Shown here: piece after piece, positions 13,525-23,454 of the stretch
Position numbering within the stretch: position 1 is the stretch's first letter
Layout of the letters: every line of letters begins with the position of its first letter
Assembly (NCBI GenBank): GCA_964016885.1
Contig: OZ024743.1
Location: forward strand, 177,451,574 to 177,515,573
Source: Eledone cirrhosa
Taxonomy: Eukaryota > Mollusca > Cephalopoda > Octopoda > Eledonidae
Direction: 5' to 3'
Length of the DNA: 64,000 nt
Notes under the pieces: model-generated
Database searches by the model: none
What the model saw: the letters and a program-made list of their open reading frames with translations, nothing else
Told to the model about the DNA's origin: nothing
Made by a program: the position numbers and the translations under genes

Positions 13525-15780
13525 GAAAGTGGGATTCATGTGGAGAATGTTTTCCATATTGTCAGATGTTCTGAAAGTGGGATTAATGTGGAGAATGTTT
13601 TCCATATTGTCAGATGTTATGAAAGTGGGATTCATGTGGAGAATGTTTTACATATTGTCAGATGTTATGAAAGTGGGATTAATGTGGAGAATATTTTCCA
13701 TATTGTCAGATGTTATGAAAGTGGGATTCACGTGGAGAATGTTTTAGATATTGTCAGATGTTATGAAAGTGGGATTTATGCAGAGAATGTTTTCCATATT
13801 GTCAGATGTTATGAAAGTGGGATTAATGTGGACAATGTTTTCCATATTGTCAGATGTTATGAAAGTGGGATTCATGTGGAGAATGTTTTCCATATTGTCA
13901 GATGTTATGAAAGTGGGATTAATGTGGACAATGTTTTCCATATTGTCAGATGTTATGAAAGTGGGATTCATGTGGAGAATATTTTGCATATAGTCAGATC
14001 TTATGAAAGTGGGATTCATGTGGAGAATGCTTTCCATATTGTCAGATTTTATGAAAGTTGGATTAATGTGGAGAATGTTTTACATATTGTCAGATGTTAT
14101 GAAAGTGGGATTCATGTGGAGAATGTTTTACATATTGTCAGATCTTATGAAAGTGGGATTCATGTGGAGAATGTTTTGCATATTGTCAGATGTTATGAAA
14201 GTAGGATTCATGTGGAGAATATTTTGCATATTGTCAGATCTTATGAAAGTGGGATTCATGTGGAGAATGTTTTCCATATTGTCAGATGTTATGAAAGTGG
14301 GATTAATGTGGAGAATGTTTTCCATATTGTCAGATGTTATGAAAGTGGGATTCATCTGTAGAATGTTTTACATATTGTCAGATGTTATGAAAGTGGGATT
14401 CACATGGAGAATGTTTTACATATTGTCAGATGTTATGAAAGTGGGATTAATGTGGAGAATATTTTCTATATTGTCAGATTTTATGAAAGAGGGATTCATG
14501 TGGAGAATGTTTTACATATTGTCAGAGGTTATGAAAGTGGGATTCATGTGGACAATGTGTTCCATATTGTCAGATGTTATGAAAGTGGGATTAATGTGGA
14601 GAATGTTTTCCATATTGTCAGATGTTCTGAAAGTGGGATTAATGTGGAGAATGTTTTACATATTGTCAGAGGTTATGAAAGTGGGATTCATGTGGACAAT
14701 GTGTTCCATATTGTCAGATGTTATGAAAGTGGGATTCACGTGCAGAATGTTTTAGATATTGTCAGATGTTATGAAAGTGGGATTTATGCGGAGAATGTTT
14801 TCCATATTGTCAGATGTTATGAAAGTGGGATTAATGTGGACAATGTTTTCCATATTGTCAGATGTTATGAAAGTGGGATTCATGTGGAGAATGTTTTACA
14901 TATTGTCAGATGTTATGAAAGTGGGATTCATGCGGAGAATGTTTTCCATTCTGCCAGATGTTATGAAAGTGGGATTAATGTGGACAATGTTTTGCATATT
15001 GTCAGATGTTATGAAAGTGGGATTCATGTGGAGAATATTTTGCATATTGTCAGATCTTATGAAAGTGGGATTCATGTGGAGAATGCTTTCCATATTGTCA
15101 GATTTTATGAAAGTGGGATACATGTGGAGAATGTTTTCCATATTGTCAGATCTTATGAAAGTGGGATTCATTTGGAGAATGTTTTGCATATTGTTAGATC
15201 TTATGAAAGTGGGATTCATGTGGAGAATGTTTTGCATATTGTCAGATCTTATGTAAGTGGGATTCATGTGGAGAATGTTTTGCATATTGTTAGATGTTAT
15301 GAATGTGGGATTAATGTGGAGAATGTTTTCCATATTGTCAGATGTTATGAAAGTGGGATTCATGTGGAGAATGTTTTACATATTGTCAGATCTTATGAAA
15401 GTGGGATTCATGTGGAGAATATGTTGCATATTGTCAGATCTTATGAAAGTGGGATTCATTTGGAGAATGTTTTGCATATTGTTAGATCTTATGAAAGTGG
15501 GATTCATGTGGAGAATGTTTTGCATATTGTCAGATCTTATGTAAGTGGGATTCATGTGGAGAATGTTTTGCATATTGTTAGATGTTATGAATGTGGGATT
15601 AATGTGGAGAATGTTTTCCATATTGTCAGATGTTGTGAAAGTGGGATTAATGTGGAGAATATTTTCCATATTGTCAGATGTTATGAAAGTGGGATTCATG
15701 TGGAGAATGTTTTGCATATTGTCAGATGGTATGAAAGTGCGATTGATGTGGAGAATGTTTTGCATATTGTCTGATCTTAT
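13525..15780. repeat. Higher-order repeat block, copy 1 (2,256 bp = 47 units)
   Basis: The pattern of variant units in this block recurs almost base for base 2,256 bp to the right, which is exactly 47 x 48 bp. Landmarks such as the TAG-creating unit near 14,355 and the CTGCCAGATG unit near 14,950 recur at +2,256. The block also contains an internal 288-bp (6-unit) duplication: the runs starting near 15,257 and 15,545 share the same variant order. Block edges are approximate. Confidence 0.85.
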
Positions 15781-18036
15781 GAAAGTGGGATTCATGTGGA
15801 GAATGTTTTCCATATTGTCAGATGTTCTGAAAGTGGGATTAATGTGGAAAATGTTTTCCATATTGTCAGATGTTATGAAAGTGGGATTCATGTGGAGAAT
15901 GTTTTACATATTGTCAGATGTTATGAAAGTGGGATTAATGTGGAGAATGTTTTCCATATTGTCAGATGTTATGAAAGTGGGATTCACGTGGAGAATGTTT
16001 TAGATATTGTCAGATGTTATGAAAGTGGGATTTATGCAGAGAATGTTTTCCATATTGTCAGATGTTATGAAAGTGGGATTAATGTGGACAATGTTTTCCA
16101 TATTGTCAGATGTTATGAAAGTGGGATTCATGTGGAGAATGTTTTCCATATTGTCAGATGTTATGAAAGTGGGATTAATGTGGACAATGTTTTCCATATT
16201 GTCAGATGTTATGAAAGTGGGATTCATGTGGAGAATATTTTGCATATAGTCAGATCTTATGAAAGTGGGATTCATGTGGAGAATGCTTTCCATATTGTCA
16301 GATTTTATGAAAGTTGGATTAATGTGGAGAATGTTTTACATATTGTCAGATGTTATGAAAGTGGGATTCATGTGGAGAATGTTTTACATATTGTCAGATC
16401 TTATGAAAGTGGGATTCATGTGGAGAATGTTTTGCATATTGTCAGATGTTATGAAAGTAGGATTCATGTGGAGAATATTTTGCATATTGTCAGATCTTAT
16501 GAAAGTGGGATTCATGTGGAGAATGTTTTCCATATTGTCAGATGTTATGAAAGTGGGATTAATGTGGAGAATGTTTTCCATATTGTCAGATGTTATGAAA
16601 GTGGGATTCATCTGTAGAATGTTTTACATATTGTCAGATGTTATGAAAGTGGGATTCACATGGAGAATGTTTTACATATTGTCAGATGTTATGAAAGTGG
16701 GATTAATGTGGAGAATATTTTCTATATTGTCAGATTTTATGAAAGAGGGATTCATGTGGAGAATGTTTTACATATTGTCAGAGGTTATGAAAGTGGGATT
16801 CATGTGGACAATGTGTTCCATATTGTCAGATGTTATGAAAGTGGGATTAATGTGGAGAATGTTTTCCATATTGTCAGATGTTCTGAAAGTGGGATTAATG
16901 TGGAGAATGTTTTACATATTGTCAGAGGTTATGAAAGTGGGATTCATGTGGACAATGTGTTCCATATTGTCAGATGTTATGAAAGTGGGATTCACGTGGA
17001 GAATGTTTTAGATATTGTCAGATGTTATGAAAGTGGGATTTATGCGGAGAATGTTTTCCATATTGTCAGATGTTATGAAAGTGGGATTAATGTGGACAAT
17101 GTTTTCCATATTGTCAGATGTTATGAAAGTGGGATTCATGTGGAGAATGTTTTACATATTGTCAGATGTTATGAAAGTGGGATTCATGCGGAGAATGTTT
17201 TCCATTCTGCCAGATGTTATGAAAGTGGGATTAATGTGGACAATGTTTTGCATATTGTCAGATGTTATGAAAGTGGGATTCATGTGGAGAATATTTTGCA
17301 TATTGTCAGATCTTATGAAAGTGGGATTCATGTGGAGAATGCTTTCCATATTGTCAGATTTTATGAAAGTGGGATACATGTGGAGAATGTTTTCCATATT
17401 GTCAGATCTTATGAAAGTGGGATTCATTTGGAGAATGTTTTGCATATTGTTAGATCTTATGAAAGTGGGATTCATGTGGAGAATGTTTTGCATATTGTCA
17501 GATCTTATGTAAGTGGGATTCATGTGGAGAATGTTTTGCATATTGTTAGATGTTATGAATGTGGGATTAATGTGGAGAATGTTTTCCATATTGTCAGATG
17601 TTATGAAAGTGGGATTCATGTGGAGAATGTTTTACATATTGTCAGATCTTATGAAAGTGGGATTCATGTGGAGAATATGTTGCATATTGTCAGATCTTAT
17701 GAAAGTGGGATTCATTTGGAGAATGTTTTGCATATTGTTAGATCTTATGAAAGTGGGATTCATGTGGAGAATGTTTTGCATATTGTCAGATCTTATGTAA
17801 GTGGGATTCATGTGGAGAATGTTTTGCATATTGTTAGATGTTATGAATGTGGGATTAATGTGGAGAATGTTTTCCATATTGTCAGATGTTGTGAAAGTGG
17901 GATTAATGTGGAGAATATTTTCCATATTGTCAGATGTTATGAAAGTGTTATTCATGTGGAGAATGTTTTGCATATTGTCAGATGGTATGAAAGTGCGATT
18001 GATGTGGAGAATGTTTTGCATATTGTCTGATCTTAT
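15781..18036. repeat. Higher-order repeat block, copy 2 (2,256 bp)
   Basis: Second copy of the preceding 47-unit block with very few differences. Examples are one ATATTTT to ATGTTTT change near 15,945 and a GTTATTCATG variant near 17,945. The near identity points to a recent duplication by unequal exchange or replication slippage. A shorter segment further right (about 17,700-18,870) also matches about 8,600-9,767 at a constant 9,104-bp offset. Confidence 0.85.
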
Positions 18037-20898
18037 GAAAGTGGGATTCATGTGGAGAATGTTTTCCATATTGTCAGATGTTATGAAAGTGGGATTCATG
18101 TGGAGAATGTTTTCCATATTGTCAGATCTTATGAAAGTGGGATTCATGTGGAGAATGTTTTGCATATTGTCAGATCTTATGAAAGTGGGATTCATGTGGA
18201 GAATGTTTTCCATATTGTCAGATGTTATGAAAATAGGATTCATGTGGAGAATGTTTTGCATATTGTCAGATGTTATGAAAGTGGGATTCATGTGGAGAAT
18301 GTTTTCCATTTTGACAAATGTTACAAATGTAGGATTCATGCGGAGAATGTTTTGCATATTGTCAGATGTTATGAAAGTGGGATTAATGTGGAAAATATTT
18401 TCTATATTGTCAGATTTTATGAAAGTGGGATACATGTGGAGAATGTTTTCCATATTGTCAGATGTTATGAAAGTGGGATTAATGTGGAGAATGTTTTACA
18501 TATTGTCAGATGTTATGAAAGTGGGATACATGTGGAGAATGTTTTACATATTGTCAGATGTTATGAAAGTAGGATTCATGCGGAGAATGTTTTCCATATT
18601 GTCAGATGTTATGAAAGTGGGATTAATGTGGACAATGTTTTCCATATTGTCAGATGTTATGAAAGTGGGATTCATGTGGAGAATATTTTGCATATTGTCA
18701 GATCTTATGAAAGTGGGATTCATGTGGAGGATGCTTTCCATATTGTCAGATGTTACAAAAGTGGGATTCATGTTGAGAATGTTTTGCATATTGTCAGATG
18801 TTATGAAAGTTGGATTAATGTGGAGAATGTTTTACATATTGTCAGATGTTATGAAAGTGGGATTCATGTGAGAATGTTTTCCATATTGTCAGATGTTATG
18901 AAAGTGGGATTCATGTGGAGAATGTTTTGCATATTGTCAGATCTTATGGAAGTGGGATTCATGTGGAGAATGTTTTCCATATTGTCAGATGTTATGAAAG
19001 TGGGATTCATGTGGAGAATATTTTGCATATTGTCAGATCTTATGGAAGTGGGATTCATGTGGAGAATGTTTTCTATATTGTCAGATGTTATGAAAGTGGG
19101 ATTCATGTGGAGAATATTTTGCATATTGTCAGATCTTATGAAAGTGGGAATCATGTGGAGAATGCTTTCCATATTGTCAGATGTTACAAAAGTGGGATTC
19201 ATGTTGAGAATGTTTTGCATATTGTCAGATGTTATGAAAGTTGTATTAATGTGGAGAATGTTTTACATATTGTCAGATGTTATGAAAGTGGGATTCATGT
19301 GAGAATGTTTTCCATATTGTCAGATGTTATGAAAGTGGGATTCATGTGGAGAATGTTTTGCATATTGTCAGATCTTATGGAAGTGGGATTCATGTGGAGA
19401 ATGTTTTCCATATTGTCAGATGTTATGAAAGTGGGATTCATGTGGAGAATATTTTGCATATTGTCAGATCTTATGAAAGTGGGATTCATGTGGAGAATGC
19501 TTTCCATATTGTCAGATTTTATGAAAGTGGGATTAATGTGGAGAATGTTTTACATATTGTCAGATGTTATGAAAGTGGGATTCATGTGGAGAATGTTTTA
19601 CATATTGTCAGATCTTATGAAAGTGGGATTCATGTGGAGAATGTTTTGCATATTGCCAGATGTTATGAAAGTGGGATTCCTGTGGAGAATATTTTGCATA
19701 TTGTCAGATCTTATGAAAGTGGGATTCATGTGGAGAATGTTTTCCATATTGTCAGATGTTATGAAAGTGGGATTAATGTGGAGAATGTTTTCCATATTGT
19801 CAGATGTTATGAAAGTGGGATTCATGTGTAGAATGTTTTACATATTGTCAGATGTTATGAAAGTGGGATTCACATGGAGAATGTTTTACATATTGTCAGA
19901 TGTTATGAAAGTGGGATTAATGTGGAGAATATTTTCTATATTGTCAGATTTTATGAAAGAGGGATTCATGTGGAGAATGTTTTCCATATTGTCAGATGTT
20001 CTGAAAGTGGGATTAACGTGGAGAATGTTTTACATATTGTCAGATGTTATGAAAGTGGGATTCATGTGGACAATGTTTTCCATATTGTCAGATGTTATGA
20101 AAGGGGGATTCACGTGGAGAATGTTTTAGATATTGTCAGATGTTATGAAAGTGGGATTCATGCGGAGAATGTTTCCCATTCTGTCAGATGTTATGAAAGT
20201 GGGATTAATGTGGACAATGTTTTGCATATTGTCAGATGTTATGAAAGTGGGATTCATGTGGAGAATATTTTGCATATTGTCAGATCTTATGAAAGTGGGA
20301 TTCATGTGGAGAATGCTTTCCATATTGTCAGATTTTATGAAAGTGGGATTAATGTGGAGAATGTTTTACATATTGTCAGATGTTATGAAAGTGGGATTCA
20401 TGTGGAGAATGTTTTACATATTGTCAGATCTTATGAAAGTGGGATTCATGTGGAGAATGTTTTGCATATTGTCAGATGTTATGAAAGTGGAATTCATGTG
20501 GAGAATATTTTGCATATTGTCAGATCTTATGAAAGTGGGATTCATGTGGAGAATGTTTTCCATATTGTCAGATGTTATGAAAGTGGGATTAATGTGGAGA
20601 ATGTTTTCCATATTGTCAGATGTTATGAAAGTGGGATTCATGTGTAGAATGTTTTACATATTGTCAGATGTTATGAAAGTGGGATTCACATGGAGAATGT
20701 TTTACATATTGTCAGATGTTATGAAAGTGGGATTCGTGTGGAGAATGTTTTGCATATTTTCAGATCTTATGAAAGTGGGATTAATGTGGAGAATGTTTTC
20801 CATATTGTCCGATGTTATGAAAGTGGGATTCATGTGGAGAAAATTTTACATATTGTTAGATGTTATGTAAGTGGGATTCATGTCCACAATTCAAGATA

Positions 20899-21377
20899 GT
20901 CAGCTGTTCGGGGGCAGCGGTGGGCCGGGTCGAGGGATGGACTTTAGTGTCTACCTCGACGGACTGCCGCGGCTCTCGGCCACTGAGGCGAAGTGTTGCG
21001 AAAAGCCAATAACAGCCGCTGAAGTAAGGGAGGCAATGACTGGCTGCAGAAGGGGTAAATCGCCTGGTTTGGATGGTCTGCCCTATGAACTTTACGTACA
21101 GATGCCAGACTTGTTCGGAGGCCTCTTGGCGGACGTCTACTGCAACTGGCAACAGAACGGGAGAATTCCCAGTTCTGTGAGCCGAGGAGTGGTGGCACTG
21201 CTGAGAAAGGATCCGAACAAGGGGGATAACATAGATAATTTCCGGCCCATAACTCTGCTAAACACAGAGTTCAAGATTTTGGCCAAGGTGCTAACAAAGA
21301 GGTTGGCGCTTGTCGTTGGTGGTCTGGTAGGAGAGGCGCAGCCATACGCCATTCCCGACAGATCCATCCACGACAAA
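20899..21377 (+). pseudogene. A1 LINE: inverted reverse-transcriptase fragment at the satellite edge
   Basis: Starts about 15 bp after the last satellite unit. On the plus strand it encodes the linker and the first blocks of a non-LTR reverse transcriptase: MDFSVYLDGLPRLSATEA, then KSPGLDGLPYELYVQMPDLF, NWQQNGRIPSSVSRGVV, FRPITLLNTEFKILAKVL and IPDRSIHDK. It matches the same part of ORF2 in copies A2-A4, which all run on the minus strand, so this piece is inverted relative to its family. It ends inside the RT domain, before the catalytic aspartates, where it runs into an endonuclease fragment of opposite orientation. It is a dead fragment. The clade (L1/Tx1-like) is my reading of motifs, not a tested placement. 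Confidence 0.85.
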
Positions 21378-21607
21378 CCTCTCCGAAAAAGCACAGCAAC
21401 TCCTTCCCCCGATCCAGGACGGCTGGGAGATGCGTACACATCGTAGCCGCCGAAGATCGGTGCGAAGGCCCGTGCCTCGGAGTTTCTGGTCTCGCTGATG
21501 GCCACTACATCTATGTTTAGTGACCTGAGGTCGTTGAGCAGGTGACCCTGCCTCCATGACGACCCCAAGCCACGCGCATTTATGCTGCCTATTCTGAGTG
21601 AGGTCAT
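21377..21607 (-). pseudogene. A1 LINE: N-terminal APE-endonuclease fragment of ORF2
   Basis: The minus-strand start ATG at 21,607 begins MTSLRIGSINARGLGSSW, followed by HLLNDLRSLNIDVVAISETR and GVAVLFRRGL. These are the first conserved blocks of an apurinic/apyrimidinic-type endonuclease, with the Asn of GSINARG and the Glu of SETR. About 77 codons remain. The reading then breaks at the junction with the inverted RT fragment near 21,377. The start is chosen by agreement with the MAILRVG start of A2 (26,743) and the MAVLRIG start of A4 (40,914). Confidence 0.85.
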
Positions 21608-21837
21608 GTTTAAAATAGAGTGGAAAAGATGGGAAAGATCACTTACCGTACTTTTCGTAGAGGAGGGATGGTTTTTCCATCACTTTTCCCTTGATCGTCT
21701 GGTGAATCATCCCTTTGGCTGGTCATCGGCTCTTCTGTGAGTATATCCGAATATACTCTCCGGTTGAGTGTCCCTCCTAGGTCTCTGAAATCACCAACTG
21801 CGTTGTGGAATTTCGTTTTAATGTTTGTGTATTGTTT

Positions 21838-22981
21838 CTATGTTATTCTTACCAGTCTTATGTTCGTTGGTGTTTTGATTGGTGCTGGTATTATGTAGTC
21901 CTGCTGTGAAATGTCTGTGTGTTCAATTATGTAAGTCATTGGTTTCTTGTTATGTGTATTTATTGCTGTGCATTTCTTTTTCTGGGGGTGCGGTGGGGTT
22001 CTGCTATTTTCTTGTCGTTGTTGCTGGGTGTGTGTGTTTTGTTGTTGTGTTTGCGATCTTGGTGCTTGTGGTGGTGGTGTTGAAGGTGTTGTTGTTGGCG
22101 GTGGGGTTGCCGCCGGAGGTGATGGTGGTGCTAGTGTGGGTGGTGATGGTGTTGGTGGTGTGGCTGCTGTAAGTCTCTTTGCAGTAGCCTTTACCCTTTT
22201 TTCGTTTGGTGTTGGTGGTGTTGCTACTGTGAGTCTCTTTGCAGTAGACTTTCCGCTGCCACACAGACTCCAAGGCTTTTTGTATTTGAGCCTCTGTGGC
22301 TCTTTCAACCCTACGGGATTTTGTACTTACTGTACGGTACGTGACCGTACAGTGCTGTTGGGTTTCGAAACATTTTTCCGCTGCCTTGCAGATTGCTCGG
22401 TGTTCAGTTTTTGTCACCATCTTCTTCGCTTCCTCTAATTCCTCATTTGTTATGAGGATTGTTTCCAGGTTCTTCGCGATACCTGCAAACGAGATTGGTT
22501 TTTCTTTGCTGCTGTTGTTGTTGTCGTCAGAGCTGCTGTTACTTTTGTTGTTGCTGCAGGTACCACGACTACTGCCGCCGCTGCTGTTGCTGTTGTTGTT
22601 GTTGTTGTTGCTGCTGCTAATGCTGTTGTTGTTTATGCTGCTGCTGATGCTGTTGCGGCTGCTACTGTTGTTTTCATTGTCACTGTTGCTGTTGTTATTA
22701 CGGCTGCTACTGCTATTATTCCTGACGTCAGACGAATGAAATGGGTTTTCGTATTTCCCGCACACCTGTTTCGTCGTTGTCGTCGTCGTCGTGGAGAAAT
22801 CTTGCACGCTTTGCACGAGACTTTTCTTTTCTGTCGTCGCTTGCGAAAGAGAAGGGAGGGAGAGAGACACATTTAAAGAAGGGAGGGAGAGAGACAATCT
22901 TCTCTCTGCGGTAGTGACGATTGAGGAAGAAGAAGACGGAATGAGTGGGAGTGACCTATGAAAATTCCTTTTCGTAGCCAT
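21838..22981 (-). pseudogene. A1 LINE: ORF1 remnant, zinc-knuckle region deleted
   Basis: ORF1 starts at ATG 22,981 (MATKRNFHRSLPLIPSSSSS); an in-frame upstream ATG at 23,017 lies in a 5'-UTR hairpin and is less likely. The protein has a Ser/Asn-rich low-complexity stretch encoded by GTT/GCT-type triplets on the opposite strand. It is followed by FAGIAKNLETILITNEELEE and a segment ending KALESVW. There the RNA-binding and zinc-knuckle middle part seen in A2 and A4 is missing; the junction is near 22,250. The reading then shifts frame into the basic, Pro/Thr/Gln-rich C-terminus (KRLTAATPPTPSPPTLAPPS). A 30-bp stretch ending CTCTTTGCAGTAG is duplicated near 22,170 and 22,230. Non-functional. 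Confidence 0.8.
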
Positions 22982-23197
22982 GTTGTTTTTTTTGTTTAAA
23001 ATAAATATTGGGCACAAAACCCCAATAAGCAGTTATTTAACCCCGAAGGGCCAAATAACGGGCAGAAAGACCCCTCTCGCGAGGAGGAGGGTGTTTTTGT
23101 CGACAAGTTGGTTAAAGTTTTAAGCAATTTACAATTGTTATAGCGGTCAAAATTTACAATACCTTACAGAGCCGAGCCTCCGTCAACCATAGCATTC
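22982..23197 (-). promoter_or_regulatory. A1 LINE 5' UTR with paired RNA hairpins
   Basis: This leader runs from the element's 5' end (next to the ATT microsatellite) to the ORF1 start. In the RNA sense two strong hairpins precede the ATG. The one at 23,032-23,059 has a 12-pair stem (two G-U pairs) closed by a UUCG tetraloop. The one at 23,006-23,027 pairs TATTGGG with CCCAATA. A third GC-rich stem around CTCGCGAG lies near 23,070-23,090. The same leader is kept in A3. An internal promoter is expected for LINEs, but no specific element is recognisable. Confidence 0.7.
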
Positions 23198-23221
23198 AAT
23201 AATAATAATAATAATAATAAT
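23198..23221. repeat. AAT microsatellite between LINE copies A1 and A2
   Basis: An (AAT)8-type run. Read on the minus strand it is the (ATT)n tail of A2 directly followed by the 5' end of A1, so it is both tail and insertion site. Confidence 0.95.
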
Positions 23222-23454
23222 TTCATTTATTAGCCACAAGGGCCGACATGTAAGGGACAATACAAAGACAGGGACAGTGGGGGTTTACAATAAGGTCGAG
23301 TAAAAGTGCACAATGGCAAGACTAATTTAACAATGAAAATATAAAAATATAAATAAACATTGCGTAAATATAACAAAATAAATTCCCCAATCCTGAACCA
23401 CCCTGCGCTTCTAGGGCACCCAGGGAGAGCACCCCTCTCCTCAAGTTAGCTAGC

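Larger units (their letters stand above)
1..20883. repeat. 48-bp tandem repeat array (minisatellite/satellite), ~435 units
   Basis: Nearly perfect tandem repetition of a 48-bp unit starting TGTCAGATGTTATG and containing GGAGAATGTTTT; 20,883/48 is about 435 units, and the left edge lies outside the window. A typical unit has 13 G, 4 C, 13 A and 18 T on this strand, so it is 35% GC with strong G-over-C skew. Recurrent variants define subtypes: ATTCATG or ATTAATG, GATGTTATG or GATCTTATG, GGAGAATG or GGACAATG. Because 48 is divisible by three, open frames of up to about 550 codons arise in two plus frames (16-residue units such as MWRMFSILSDVMKVGF and ENVFHIVRCYESGIHV) and in one minus frame (NPTFITSDNMENILHM). 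Units of 46-47 bp switch the frame inside single ORFs, so protein coding is unlikely. The array ends abruptly near 20,883, just before a LINE fragment. Confidence 0.97.

Noticed and set aside
1..20883. CRISPR-like array
   Set aside because: Repeats are directly contiguous with no unique spacers, and the surroundings are eukaryotic.
20..20899. Dozens of long ORFs (up to 548 codons) with 16-residue repeats across the 48-bp array
   Set aside because: They arise on both strands and in overlapping frames from a stop-free repeat unit. Frame switches at 46-47-bp units occur inside single ORFs. No start context, splice signal or protein family supports them.
21879..22739. Plus-strand ORFs rich in Val/Leu/Gly opposite LINE ORF1
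   Set aside because: Antisense shadows of the triplet-repeat and Pro/Thr-rich parts of ORF1.
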